A stretch of DNA of 64,000 nucleotides from Hymenobacter cellulosilyticus. GTDB lineage: Bacteria > Bacteroidota > Bacteroidia > Cytophagales > Hymenobacteraceae. Position 1 is the stretch's first letter; every line of letters starts with the position of its first letter. Shown piece by piece: positions 19,687-28,382 of the stretch. A program made the position numbers and the translations under genes. The stretch is taken from contig NZ_CP095046.1 in NCBI RefSeq assembly GCF_022919215.1, forward strand, positions 4,950,501 to 5,014,500, in the 5' to 3' direction. The notes under the pieces are model-generated. The model did not search any database. It saw only the letters and a program-made list of their open reading frames with translations, and had not been told where the DNA came from.

Positions 19687-20064
19687 ATGACTGCTCGACT
19701 TATTATTCAACTAGCGGCCCTGCTGGGCGGCCTGGGTGTAGCCATCGGCGCCTTCGGGGCGCACGGTCTGCGCAAAATGCTGGAAGCTTCCGGCCGCTTC
19801 GACACGTTTGAAACCGCCGTCCGCTACCAGTTCTACCACGCCCTGGCTTTGTTGGCAGTGGGCATCCTGCTGGCTTTCCGTCCTGATCTAAAAACGTTGA
19901 GCACTACGGCCTGGCTATGGCTGGGCGGCGTGCTCATCTTCAGCGGCTCGCTCTACACGCTTTGCTTTACCGGCATTACCAAGCTCGGTGCCGTTGCCCC
20001 GCTGGGTGGCCTGCTTCTCATTGCCGGCTGGATCAGTCTGCTCCTGGCCGCCCGGCAGGTATAG
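19687..20064 (+). CDS. DUF423 small membrane protein
   Basis: 125 residues with four predicted membrane helices. The family start is plain: a first helix with GAFGAHGLRKML, then FETAVRYQFYHALALLAVG and a Leu/Gly-rich rest. DUF423 (YgdD-like) proteins are inner-membrane proteins of unknown function. ATG start; followed by a palindromic intergenic repeat. Confidence 0.9.
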   Translation: MTARLIIQLAALLGGLGVAIGAFGAHGLRKMLEASGRFDTFETAVRYQFYHALALLAVGILLAFRPDLKTLSTTAWLWLGGVLIFSGSLYTLCFTGITKLGAVAPLGGLLLIAGWISLLLAARQV

Positions 20065-20117
20065 CAAGCCAGTTACCCGCCCAGGTAAAGCCTTTTATTA
20101 AATAGCCTTTTCTTCCT

Positions 20118-20274
20118 GTCATTGCGAGGAACGAAGCAATCCGTCCTCTGAAATGTGCCAAGTGTCCTGAAGTGAAAAGCCCTTTACTATTGCGGTAGTA
20201 AAGGACTTTCTGGGTAAGGACAGTGCCTACCTTCGTAGAGGACGGATTGCTTCGTCATGCTTCCTCGCAATGAC
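20118..20274. repeat. Nested palindromic element, family A copy 1
   Basis: Outer arms GTCATTGCGAGGAACGAAGC... and its near-complement ...GCTTCCTCGCAATGAC close a 157-base structure. Inside, GAAAAGCCCTTTACTA pairs imperfectly with TAGTAAAGGACTTTC around a GCGG loop. Arms share GTCCTCTGAAATGTGCC with the copies at 29.8 and 51.7 kb. It fills most of the gap between DUF423 and DUF1573. Confidence 0.85.
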
Positions 20275-20298
20275 ACATATTTGGCTGCTATACCACAT

Positions 20299-20338
20299 AA
20301 AAAAGGGCGTTTCGCAGCTGCGGAACGCCCTTTTTTAT
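20299..20338. terminator. Bidirectional terminator between DUF423 and DUF1573
   Basis: AAAAAAGGGCGTT(T)CGCAG pairs with CTGCGGAACGCCCTTTTTT; A and T tracts flank the stem, so it works on both strands. It most directly ends the leftward DUF1573 gene. Confidence 0.85.
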
Positions 20339-20354
20339 ATTCAATAGAACCGGA

Positions 20355-20900
20355 CTACGATGACTTACGCTTGGCTTTGATCTTGCTGTCGCCAATCTTC
20401 GATTTCTGCTTGGCGTCTTTCTCGTCCATCACCCCGTTTGCCTTCGACTCGACAGACATTGTGGGCGAGGCGTTGGCGGAGGCAGCGTCTTTTACTTCGC
20501 CTACCAGCGATACCATGGCGTTGCCACCGGCCGAGTTCGACTCTACGGTCAGCACTTTGTTTTGCATGCCCATCTTGCCGGCGCTGTTAAACTTGGCCGA
20601 AATCATCCCGCTCTTGCCGGGCATGATGGGGTCCTTGGTCCAGTCGGGGGTGGTGCAGCCGCAGCTTACGCCGATATTGGAAATCACCAGGGGCTGGGTG
20701 CCTACGTTCTTGAACTTGAAAGTATGGTCTACCACGTCGCCCTGCTTGATGGAGCCGAAGTCATACTTCACTTCGTCAAACTGAATCTGGGGGCCAACTA
20801 CTTTCTCCTGCGCGTTGGCGGGCTTCACTGCGGCCGACTGCGCCTGGGCGGCTAAGCCCGCCAGCGAAAGCGACAAAGCCAGAATGAGTGCTTTTTTCAT
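20355..20900 (-). CDS. DUF1573 secreted protein
   Basis: 181 residues. Signal peptide (MKKALILALSLSLAGLAAQA) then one immunoglobulin-like DUF1573 domain: FDEVKYDFGSIKQGDVVDH, FKNVGTQPLVISNIGVSCGC with its paired Cys and the CTTPDW continuation. The last 45 residues are Lys/Ser-rich and probably disordered. Such proteins occur widely in Bacteroidota envelopes; function is not settled. ATG start, own terminator. Confidence 0.9.
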   Translation of the reverse strand: MKKALILALSLSLAGLAAQAQSAAVKPANAQEKVVGPQIQFDEVKYDFGSIKQGDVVDHTFKFKNVGTQPLVISNIGVSCGCTTPDWTKDPIMPGKSGMISAKFNSAGKMGMQNKVLTVESNSAGGNAMVSLVGEVKDAASANASPTMSVESKANGVMDEKDAKQKSKIGDSKIKAKRKSS

Positions 20901-21070
20901 GAGGTGATTTCGTTAGTAAGTTGAGGTTAACAAATTTAAGGATTTTGGGGTGTGGGCCAACTATCCTGCCAATTTTCACACCGCCAATAAAGTCATTTTC
21001 ACCCACAACCTACCTGTGTTGCATGAGGTTCCGCTGAAGCCCCGGAACCGGTGGACTAACGGCTGCAGCG

Positions 21071-21733
21071 CTAGCCCTTAAACTCCTTGGAGTAAGGAAA
21101 TTGGCGGGAAGCTTTGCGCATAATAGTCGTCACGATGGTGTTCGTGTCGCTGCCAAAGCCGCGCGACAGGGACTTGTCGTACTTCCAGAGCAGCTCACCG
21201 GTAGCACCGTCGTTGATGTTAATCATCAGCTTGCCCGTGTTGGTAGGACCACTCATGCCTACCAGCATGGACATGGCCACCGCCGCGCCGGCCGACATGG
21301 GCTGGGTGCTGGTGAATGTGCCGGAAATGATGCCGTCCACGCCCAGAAACTTGGCTAGCTGCTCGGGAGTAAACCGGGCCACATTGGCAGCCGTAACCCC
21401 GTTTTGGGCCAGCAAAGCATTGGTACGGGCCAGATCCTGAATATCCACGGTCATGTCATTCTCCTCCTTGCGCTTGAGAAAATACGACTGCAGGGCACTT
21501 TGCACGTCCAGCCCTTCACGCTGCTCCAGCTTGGCTACGCCTTCCGGCCCGCCGTTTTTGGCAACTTCATTAGGCCGCAGCTGTAAGGTCACGGCAAAGG
21601 GCAACACGGCCAGGGTCTTGTGACTTTTGGCCAACGCACTGAATTTGGGACTCGTGTAAATTTCACGGGTCTGGGCCGAAGCCCCGGTTACCATCAGAAG
21701 CACGCACAGGGCGGCAAGAATTAGGCTTTTCAT
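21071..21733 (-). CDS. Secreted protein resembling CsgG/DUF799-type factors
   Basis: 220 residues with a signal peptide ending GASAQ. The body (KTLAVLPFAVTLQLRPN, then LAKFLGVDGIISGTFTSTQP and GELLWKYDKSLSRG) has the beta-alpha pattern of periplasmic CsgG-like or GNA1162-like proteins, which sense or assemble at the outer membrane. No lipobox Cys is seen. I do not assign a precise family. The helicase gene next to it is on the same strand, 120 bases away. Confidence 0.55.
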   Translation of the reverse strand: MKSLILAALCVLLMVTGASAQTREIYTSPKFSALAKSHKTLAVLPFAVTLQLRPNEVAKNGGPEGVAKLEQREGLDVQSALQSYFLKRKEENDMTVDIQDLARTNALLAQNGVTAANVARFTPEQLAKFLGVDGIISGTFTSTQPMSAGAAVAMSMLVGMSGPTNTGKLMININDGATGELLWKYDKSLSRGFGSDTNTIVTTIMRKASRQFPYSKEFKG

Positions 21734-21855
21734 AGCTGAGAATGTGTAGGAGTTGAATTCGACGGCAAGCTACAGCCGCCTCAACCCCTACACATCCCCA
21801 CTATATGTGATAGTAAATCACATTTATGTGCTATCAAATTTCTAGTAATCCTTTT

Positions 21856-23274
21856 CTACCGGAGCGTCCCCACGAGCTTCTGGTTGAAGTTCAGCAGGAA
21901 AAGCCGGTCGGAGGCCCGGGTAACGGCCGTGTAAAGCCAACGGGCAAACTCGCTGTTGACCATGTCGTCCTTCAGAAAGCCGTGATCGACAAAAACGGCC
22001 TGCCACTGTCCACCCTGGGCTTTGTGACAGGTCAGGGCATAGGCAAATTTTACCTGCAGGGCATTCAGGTACGGGTCTTTGCGCAGAGCTGCGCTCTTGT
22101 CCTTCTTGGTAGTGAGGTGGGCGTAATCCTCGGAAATGACTTTATAGAGCTCATTGCTCCGGTCGGCGGGCAGGGCCGGGCTTTCGGTGTGCAGCGTATC
22201 GAGCAGCAGCTTTACTTCCTGCTCCTCCTCGTCGGGGTAATCCACGAACCGCACGCGGGCATCGGCAAAACGGAAGCCGAACTCATCCTGCCGCCGCACG
22301 ATTTTGGTTACCTGCACGAAGTCGCCGTTGGCCAGAAAGCCCATTTCCGAGTCTTTGGGCAGCCAGAAATAGTTGTTGCGCACCACCATCAGGTAGTCGC
22401 CGGCCTCGATTTCCTCCTCGGCATCAAACAAGGTGCGCCGAATCATCTGGTTGTAGAGGTTGGCGTTTTTGTTGGAGCGGCAGATGATGGTCGTGTTTTC
22501 GTGACCGAAGTTCTTGTAGGCCCAGCGCAAGCCGTCTTCGAGCTTGTCGCCACCGACGCGGAAAATATCGGGGTAGCCCTTGGTGAAGAACTGGATACTG
22601 GGATTTTCCTGACGCAGCTCTTCGCGCAGGGCCGTGGCGTTCATCAGAATGCCCGATTCCTCGGCCTGGCGCATTACCTGGCGCAGCTCCACGCCGTCCA
22701 CCTTGGCCCGAAACCGGTGAGTCAGCAGCTCTGGGTCGAGGGCTGGGGAGAGGAGTTGGCCCACTGGTGGCAGCTGAGCCGTGTCGCCGATAACGAGGAG
22801 CTTGTTGCTGGGCTTTTCAAACACGAAGCCCATCAAATCGTCGAGCAGGCCGTTTTCGCCGAACGACTTCTCGTCCGAAATCATCGAGGCTTCGTCCACG
22901 ATGTAGAGCGTGTCGGTGGTACGGTTGGGCTGGCGCTGAAACGAGAGGCCCTGGGAGGGCGTGCCGGAGGTCTGGCGGTAGATTTTCTTGTGAATGGTGC
23001 TGGCGCCTACGCCCGAATAGGCGCTCATCACCTTGGCGGCACGGCCGGTGGGCGCCATCAGGGTGTATTTGCGCTGCATGCGGTGCAGCCACTGCACCAG
23101 GGCACTGACCACGGTGGTTTTGCCCGTACCGGCGTAGCCGCGGAGCACGAACACCTTACGGCCGGGCAAATCGTCTTTCAGAAACTCGTCGAGCTTATAA
23201 AACAGCGTGGCCTGGTCCTGGGTAGGTTCGAAAGCAAAAAAGTCGCGAACGGAGGGAGTGCGAACAGAAAGCAT
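21856..23274 (-). CDS. RecD-like/Dda-type ATP-dependent DNA helicase
   Basis: 472 residues, superfamily 1B helicase. Walker A is RGYAGTGKTTVVSA with Lys52; Walker B is YIVDEASMISD; motif III region LLVIGDTAQLPPVGQLLSP; the C-terminal UvrD-type motif is ALTCHKAQGGQWQAVFVDHG, and motif VI WLYTAVTRASDRLFLL follows. No RecB or RecC genes are near, so it fits the stand-alone Dda/YoaA-like group. ATG start, intact frame. Confidence 0.92.
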   Translation of the reverse strand: MLSVRTPSVRDFFAFEPTQDQATLFYKLDEFLKDDLPGRKVFVLRGYAGTGKTTVVSALVQWLHRMQRKYTLMAPTGRAAKVMSAYSGVGASTIHKKIYRQTSGTPSQGLSFQRQPNRTTDTLYIVDEASMISDEKSFGENGLLDDLMGFVFEKPSNKLLVIGDTAQLPPVGQLLSPALDPELLTHRFRAKVDGVELRQVMRQAEESGILMNATALREELRQENPSIQFFTKGYPDIFRVGGDKLEDGLRWAYKNFGHENTTIICRSNKNANLYNQMIRRTLFDAEEEIEAGDYLMVVRNNYFWLPKDSEMGFLANGDFVQVTKIVRRQDEFGFRFADARVRFVDYPDEEEQEVKLLLDTLHTESPALPADRSNELYKVISEDYAHLTTKKDKSAALRKDPYLNALQVKFAYALTCHKAQGGQWQAVFVDHGFLKDDMVNSEFARWLYTAVTRASDRLFLLNFNQKLVGTLR

Positions 23275-23309
23275 AGAAAAGAAAAAGGGAAGCGGGCCGC
23301 AAAGGCCAT

Positions 23310-23813
23310 TTAGTCGAGCCGGGCCGGATTGACCTCGCCCAGAATCTTCTGCAAGAACACCATTTCGGTGCTAGAAAGTCCCGCCCGGCGCGCACTATCT
23401 AGCGCCGTGGCCCGGAAAGTAGCCAGGGCTTGCGCCCGGTTGTCGGCGGTAGACATATGGGCGCTGGTCCCCCACACGACCCGCTCCCTCAGGCAGGACT
23501 CAGGATGCTGCTGCAAATACTTTAGCAGCAGCGTAAACTGCTGGTGCCAGATAGTGGCTGCTGCCTCATCTACTGCTTCTGTTACGTACCCGTCACTCCG
23601 GCAGGCTACGGAATCAAGTGAATGGAGCATAGGCACTAATCCCTCTACTGCTACTTGCTGTTGAAGCTGATAAATGTTCGCCAGCAGTAGACTATCGTCG
23701 GGCGGAGGCAGCGGAATTCGTTGAGCAGACTGCATGACGTTGTCTGGCACTGCTTTGTCCTGGGAGCAGCTAGCTAGCAACAGCAAAACGATAAGCAGTA
23801 ATGATTTTGACAT
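23310..23813 (-). CDS. Hypothetical lipoprotein
   Basis: 167 residues from the ATG at 23813. N-terminus MSKSLLLIVLLLLASCSQ is a clean lipoprotein signal with the lipidated Cys at residue 16. The remainder is helical with no known motif (AATIWHQQFTLLLKYLQQHP, STEMVFLQKILGEVNPARLD). I do not recognise it. Its start lies well inside the longer frame from 23879, which would bury the lipobox. Confidence 0.65.
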   Translation of the reverse strand: MSKSLLLIVLLLLASCSQDKAVPDNVMQSAQRIPLPPPDDSLLLANIYQLQQQVAVEGLVPMLHSLDSVACRSDGYVTEAVDEAAATIWHQQFTLLLKYLQQHPESCLRERVVWGTSAHMSTADNRAQALATFRATALDSARRAGLSSTEMVFLQKILGEVNPARLD

Positions 23814-23998
23814 GTACCCAGACTTGTAAGACAGCCTACTTTTGTAAGCCTGAGGGACTATTTGCCTACAAATGACCATTGAACTGGCGACATACTCCTT
23901 TCAGATACTCACCGAATAATTGACTCTCAATCTTCCGTGGTAAGGGCAGAGCCAGCTGCAACTTTAGTTCGTGAAAGGGTGGCTGCAGAATTTTAGCC

Positions 23999-24436
23999 CT
24001 ACTGCGGCTCCACGACGGCCATAGTTGCCGACGCTTTAGCTATCAGCACGTCGTCGCACCACACCTCGGCTTCGCAGAAGTGCAGGCGGCGGCCGGGCTT
24101 AAGCACCCAGCCGATGGCCCGCAGCGTATTGCCCATGCCGGGCCGCAGATAGGTGGTTTTCAGTTCGGCCGTGACCACGCCGGTACCGTCGGGCACCAGT
24201 GTCACGGCGGCAAAGCCGGCGGCCAGATCAGCCATGGTAGCTACTAAACCGCCGTGGGCGAAACCCAGGTTTTGGTGGTGGCGCTGTTCGAGCGGCAGCT
24301 CAAATATCACCCGGCCGGGCTCAATGGTGGTGAGGTCGGCACCAATGAGGTGCATAAAGTGCTGGCGCTGCAGCTTGCGGCGGATGCGAACTTCGAGGCT
24401 TTCGACGTTCAATTCAGGATGGGCAGAAGTACTCAT
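23999..24436 (-). CDS. PaaI-type hotdog thioesterase
   Basis: 145 residues, hotdog-fold acyl-CoA thioesterase. The family motif is HHQNLGFAHGGLVATMADLA, with the catalytic region around the HGG and the following Asp, and LKTTYLRPG after it. Substrate unknown. The ATG at 24436 lies 4 bases after a good -7 box, so the mRNA may have almost no leader. Confidence 0.9.
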   Translation of the reverse strand: MSTSAHPELNVESLEVRIRRKLQRQHFMHLIGADLTTIEPGRVIFELPLEQRHHQNLGFAHGGLVATMADLAAGFAAVTLVPDGTGVVTAELKTTYLRPGMGNTLRAIGWVLKPGRRLHFCEAEVWCDDVLIAKASATMAVVEPQ

Positions 24437-24440
24437 TGCC

Positions 24441-24448
24441 CAAAGGTA
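24441..24448 (-). promoter_or_regulatory. -7 box directly before the thioesterase start
   Basis: TACCTTTG on the minus strand matches TAnnTTTG exactly. Only four bases (GGCA) separate it from the ATG, so initiation at or near the start codon, a leaderless transcript, is suggested. No strong -33 TTG is seen. Confidence 0.5.
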
Positions 24449-24470
24449 CGCACAGCGCCGGCAGCTAGGG

Positions 24471-24868
24471 TTAGCCGCGTTTGTTCAGCAGCTTGGGCAC
24501 GCTGCGCAGCAAGAGAAGGGCAACCAGGCCGCTAACAGCCACCAATGGCACAGCCGATGACTGAATGCGCCGGTACTGGGTGCGGCCCTCACGGATTTCG
24601 ATGTAGCCCACGGGGGTAAGCAAAACGCCACCACCGCCGCCGGAACCAGCTCCGGCTTTGCCCTCGGCATCACCGCCGCCCCCGCCCCACCGAAGCCATA
24701 GCGGGCCTTAGCTACCGGGATAACCGTGACTCCCTCCCGCTCTACCGGGGTGCCGTAGATGGCCTGGGCCGTTACCGTCGAGCTTAGTTGCTGCGCTAAT
24801 TGCTCAACCATAGACGAAGCAGCGGATGCAGTAGCCACACCGGAGGAAGGGGCAGGTGAAGAACTCAT
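24471..24868 (-). CDS. GerW/YtfJ-like protein (frameshifted)
   Basis: Small GerW-type protein, named for sporulation genes but present in many non-spore-formers. Visible: VEQLAQQLSSTVTAQAIYG, VEREGVTVIPVAKARYGFGG and a Gly-rich loop. One base is missing in the C run 24685-24688; repair continues GFGGGGGGDAEGKAG, a second Gly stretch, LTPVGYIEIREG, and a terminal membrane helix, ending at 24471 after about 132 residues. ATG at 24868 chosen over a TTG at 24880. Divergent from DUF4126. Confidence 0.8.
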
Positions 24869-25068
24869 GGGCGAAGACAATGAAGGTGAAACAGATGTCG
24901 TTTCCTACGTATTGGGCAATAGGAAAGGTGAAAAGGCGGCTGTTAAACGCTCTTCCTAGTAAGGCAGCACGCTACGCAACAGGCCGTTGCTTACTCGGTT
25001 ACCGGGAAAATGCGCTTTTTTGGCGGCGCTTCGCGTATGGGGCGTAGCAACATTGAAATGGCAAGAAC

Positions 25069-25654
25069 ATGGAACACCTAGACTATTTGGTAGCCGGGGA
25101 CTAGGCCTGGCGCTGGCAGCCTGCAGCGGCTTTCGAGTCTTTGTGCCCTGTTGGCCGCCAACCTGGCTTACCTCACGGGCTTCATGGCGCCGTCGGCAGG
25201 CTTCGAGTGGTTGGGTACCTGGCCCGCTTTCGGGGTGCTGGCTACTGCCACGCTGGCCGAAATGCTGGCTTATTACGTGCCAGTCATTGACAACCTGTTG
25301 GATACCATTACCACGCCAGCCTCGTTTATTGCCGGCACCCTGCTCATGACCTCGGCCCTACCCCACCTCGACCCAATGGTGCGCTGGGGCCTGGGCATAC
25401 TGGTGGGCGGCGGCACGGCCGGCATGGTCCAGAGTGGGACGGCCCTGCTGCGGGCGGGCTCCACGGCTACTACCGCCGGCTTCGGCAACCCAATTCTGGC
25501 GACCCTGGAAAACTTTTTGGCCATTGTCGGTTCTGTACTGGGGCTGTTCCTGCCGCTGATTATGGCCGGGTTGGTAATCGTGCTGCTGCTATACTTAGCT
25601 GGCCGGTTCCGGCGTTTGTTTTTTCGCCGCCCTTCCCCGCCCGCCAATCCTTAA
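25069..25654 (+). CDS. DUF4126 membrane protein (two frameshifts)
   Basis: Polytopic protein of about 195 residues. The body has long hydrophobic helices (FGVLATATLAEMLAYYVPVI and later VLGLFLPLIMAGLVIVLLLY) and the DUF4126 pattern GVLATATLAEMLAYYVPVID followed by LLDTITTPASFIAG. The N-terminus is split: MEHLDYLVAG from 25069, a missing G at 25096-25099, LGLALAAACSGFRVFVP in a second frame, then a missing C at 25146-25148, then LLAANLAYLTGFM. Function unknown. Divergent from the GerW-like gene; 20 bases before a Nudix gene. Confidence 0.8.
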
Positions 25655-25674
25655 TTCCCTCTTGCTGATTTCCT

Positions 25675-26190
25675 ATGCTTCCTCCCTCCACCGCTTCTGC
25701 TGCCATTCCCGACTCACTGCTTCAGGCCTATACCGGACAAGTACGGGTGCGGGCCTGCGGCATGCTGATTCACCAGGGCGCCATGCTGCTGACCGCCCAC
25801 CGGGGCCTGCTGGCAGGTGGGCTGCCGTTCTGGTCGCCGCCCGGCGGAGGCTGGCAGTTCGGCGAAACTATTCAGGAGTGCCTGCGCCGGGAGTACCAGG
25901 AAGAAACGGGCTTGCAGGTAACCGTGGGCCGCTTTCTGCACCTGCACGAGTTCAAAACCGCTGACTTGCAGGCTTTGGAGCTGTTTTTTGAAGTGAAGCT
26001 GGTAGATGAAACCGCTACCCCCCGCCTAGGCTCCGACCCCGAGCACGGCCCGGATACCCAGCTGCTGACTGAGCTGGCTTTTCTTACGCCCCGGCAGCTG
26101 GGCGCCCTGCTGCCCAGCCAGGTGCACCCCATCATGCGCCACGTCATCAGCCCCGACGACGTATTCATTCCCCACATCCTGTTTCAGTAG
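25675..26190 (+). CDS. Nudix hydrolase
   Basis: 171 residues. The complete Nudix box is GGGWQFGETIQECLRREYQE followed by ETGL, matching Gx5Ex7REUxEExGU. The N-terminal beta strands (VRVRACGMLIHQGAMLLTAH) and the C-terminal PIMRHVISPDDVFIPHILF are typical of nucleotide-type Nudix enzymes. Substrate cannot be deduced. Rightward with DUF4126, ATG start. Confidence 0.9.
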   Translation: MLPPSTASAAIPDSLLQAYTGQVRVRACGMLIHQGAMLLTAHRGLLAGGLPFWSPPGGGWQFGETIQECLRREYQEETGLQVTVGRFLHLHEFKTADLQALELFFEVKLVDETATPRLGSDPEHGPDTQLLTELAFLTPRQLGALLPSQVHPIMRHVISPDDVFIPHILFQ

Positions 26191-26240
26191 CGCTGCGGCA
26201 GACTAGCTTTCCGGAAGTAAATCGGTTTGCGGGCCTTTCG

Positions 26241-26248
26241 TACCTTTA
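26241..26248 (+). promoter_or_regulatory. Likely -7 box for the DUF3822 gene
   Basis: TACCTTTA, one base off TAnnTTTG, lies 34 bases upstream of the proposed GTG start at 26282. Weak on its own, but it agrees with that start rather than one at 26227, which would lie upstream of the promoter. Confidence 0.35.
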
Positions 26249-26281
26249 ACGGCCTCTTTGCCGCTACTTGCCCGTCCTGCC

Positions 26282-27180
26282 GTGTCTTCTTCCACTTTGT
26301 CTGCCGCCCCTTGCCACTTTTCGCTCCGCCTGTTGCTTTGCAGTCCCTGCGTGACGAAACGCTGGAAACAGCCTCGCCGGCCGGCTGCAACCTTTACCTG
26401 ACTGCCGGGGCCAATGGCCTGCGCCTGGGCGTGGCCGATATCCGGCGCAACAAGTTTGTGGCCCTGGAAGACTATGCGCTGAACCCACAGGCCTCTTGGG
26501 CGGAACAGCTGCAGGCCCTGGCCCAGGAAAATGACTTGCTCAGCCAAACCAGCTGGAACCAGGTGCGGCTGGCCGTGCAAAACCGCTCCTTTACGCTGCT
26601 GCCTGCCCCCCTGCTGCGCCCCGGCGACGAGGCCGCCTACCTGCGCCTGCACCACGCCCTCGACCCGGAGCACGAAACCGTAGGCCGCTACGGCCATTCC
26701 AGCCTGGAAATGGTCAGCGTATTTGCCGCCGAAAAAGCGTTGACCAGCTGGTTTCGCGCCACCTACCCCACGGGCAAGATGCTGCACCACACCAGCGCCC
26801 TGCTCGAAGGCATCATTCACCAGAGTGAGGTGGGAGCTCCCCGGCGGCTCTACCTAAGCCTGGGCCATCAGGAAGTAACCATTGTGGCCGTGCGTGACAA
26901 GCGCCTGGAGTTCTGCAACGTCTTTGCCTTTGCCACGCCTGAAGACCTGATTTACTACACCATTCTGGTGATGCAGGAGCTGCAGCTCAACCCTGACCAG
27001 GACGGCGTGGTCGTATGGGGTGACCTGATGCACGACTCCGAGCTCTTTACCATTCTGCGCAAATACATCCGCAACATCCGCTTCGGTAACCGTCCCTTCG
27101 ACTTGGTGTACAGCTACCGCCTCAACGACCTGTTCGAATACCGCTACTTCGAGCTCTACAGCCTGCATCTGTGCGAATAG
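26282..27180 (+). CDS. DUF3822 family protein (probable frameshift near start)
   Basis: About 299 residues. DUF3822 members have an actin/FtsA-like fold and are found only in Bacteroidota; function unknown. Visible: GANGLRLGVADIRRNKFVAL, VGRYGHSSLEMVSVFAAEKA, then LYLSLGHQEVTIVAVRDKRL. The body's own frame has no good start. If one C is missing in 26307-26310, a GTG at 26282 opens MSSSTLSAAPLPLFAPPVAL directly into the body. That start is inferred. The gene ends 60 bases before a large hairpin. Confidence 0.75.
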
Positions 27181-27238
27181 CATAGCCCCAGCCATATGAT
27201 TAGCCGAAGGAATCTGCCCCTGCGCAGTATAACTCGCT

Positions 27239-27292
27239 CTGTTATCAGAAAGCCCTTTCCCGCAACAACGAGAAAGGGCTTTCTGATAACAG
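27239..27292. terminator. Perfect 21-bp hairpin
   Basis: Arms CTGTTATCAGAAAGCCCTTTC and its exact complement enclose a 12-base loop. It lies between the DUF3822 stop and coaD. It lacks a clean T tract (CAGGTGCAGTT follows), so it may be a processing or stability hairpin rather than a simple terminator. The core AGAAAGCCCT is shared with the inner hairpins of the family A repeats. Confidence 0.6.
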
Positions 27293-27403
27293 GTGCAGTT
27301 CATTTCAGCCGGTAGAGCACGTCGGCCTCATAATGCCAGATTACAAGGTGCAATAACCTAGTTTTTCCCACCTTCGCGCTACGAACCTCAAACTCTGCGA
27401 AGC

Positions 27404-27883
27404 ATGAAGCGCATTGCTCTCTTTCCTGGCTCCTTCGACCCGTTCACGAATGGTCACCTCGACGTGGTACGCCGCGGCACCCAGCTTTTCGACGAAGTCA
27501 TAATCGCCATCGGCAACAACAGCAGCAAGTCGCGCTACCTGCCCGTGGAGCAGATGGTAGGCATGATTGAGGAGGTGTTTCGGGATGAGCCGCAAGTACG
27601 GGTGCAGGCTTACAAAGGGCTGACGGCTACGTTTGCCCGGGAAGTAGGCGCCAAGTTTCTGCTCCGCGGCCTGCGCAATACCACTGATTTCGAATACGAA
27701 AACACCATTGCCCAGGCCAACCGCCACATGAATCCCGAACTGGAAACAGTGTTCCTGATTACCTCGCCGGCTCTGGCCGCCATTAGCAGCACCATTATCC
27801 GCGAAATTCACCGCTTCGGTGGCAACGTGGACACCTTTGTGCCCTTCCCGCTACCAGCCTATCAGCCACCGACTGCCAGCTAG
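27404..27883 (+). CDS. coaD: Pantetheine-phosphate adenylyltransferase
   Basis: 159 residues, fourth step of coenzyme A synthesis (4'-phosphopantetheine plus ATP to dephospho-CoA). Nucleotidyltransferase marks: FPGSFDPFTNGHLDVVRRG with the TxGH motif, FLLRGLRNTTDFEYEN and the C-terminal ISSTIIREI. Length and start (ATG) are standard. Its last four bases overlap the end of the convergent lipoprotein gene. Confidence 0.97.
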   Translation: MKRIALFPGSFDPFTNGHLDVVRRGTQLFDEVIIAIGNNSSKSRYLPVEQMVGMIEEVFRDEPQVRVQAYKGLTATFAREVGAKFLLRGLRNTTDFEYENTIAQANRHMNPELETVFLITSPALAAISSTIIREIHRFGGNVDTFVPFPLPAYQPPTAS

Positions 27884-28362
27884 CGGCGCGACACCATCCG
27901 GACGCCAGAAATGGCCTGGGGCCGCTTGGGGTCTGGCACGGGCAGCACAATGTACTCGGGCGCAGTCATCACCAGGTTGCCGCGGCGCATAAGTTCGTCC
28001 TCGTCGGAGCCGATCAGCACCATATCCAGCACCTTGCGCGACTTGGCATTGAAGGTAACCACGATGGTAGAGCCGTTTTTCTCGAAGGTGTTGATCCAGT
28101 CGGCACCCTTCGTGGACTTCATCTGCTCGGCATTCGGTTCCAGGCCAATAGCCTCATCTTTGCTTTCCTGGGGCGCACCCAGGGCCCGGCGCACCTGGTC
28201 GATGTTCTTACCAACCAAAGAGGGCATATCCAGCTGGCTCGGGTTAGCCGCCGTACCCTGCTCGGTGCGGGGGGCGCTGTTTTCGGAAGCATTCTGGCTG
28301 CCGGTACAGGCGGCAAACCCGCTCAGCAACAGAACGAAGGGTAGGTAGCGGAACGGGCGCAT
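27880..28362 (-). CDS. Hypothetical lipoprotein, possible BamE-like fold
   Basis: 160 residues. Lipoprotein signal MRPFRYLPFVLLLSGFAACT with the lipidated Cys at 19, then a Ser/Asn-rich linker. The core SLVGKNIDQVRRALGAPQES followed by VVTFNAKSRKVLDMV recalls the small BamE/SmpA-like fold (helix pair then strands). That fold call is inference. Convergent with coaD, 4-base overlap; the Nudix gene on the same strand ends 20 bases upstream. Confidence 0.6.
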   Translation of the reverse strand: MRPFRYLPFVLLLSGFAACTGSQNASENSAPRTEQGTAANPSQLDMPSLVGKNIDQVRRALGAPQESKDEAIGLEPNAEQMKSTKGADWINTFEKNGSTIVVTFNAKSRKVLDMVLIGSDEDELMRRGNLVMTAPEYIVLPVPDPKRPQAISGVRMVSRR

Positions 28363-28382
28363 AAGCGGGGGTTGAGGGTAAA

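Noticed and set aside
21826..23313. Long plus-strand frame opposite the helicase
   Set aside because: Antisense shadow of a gene with complete SF1 helicase motifs.
24869..25068. Possible small gene between GerW-like and DUF4126
   Set aside because: Short frames only, no motif; best read as a divergent promoter region.
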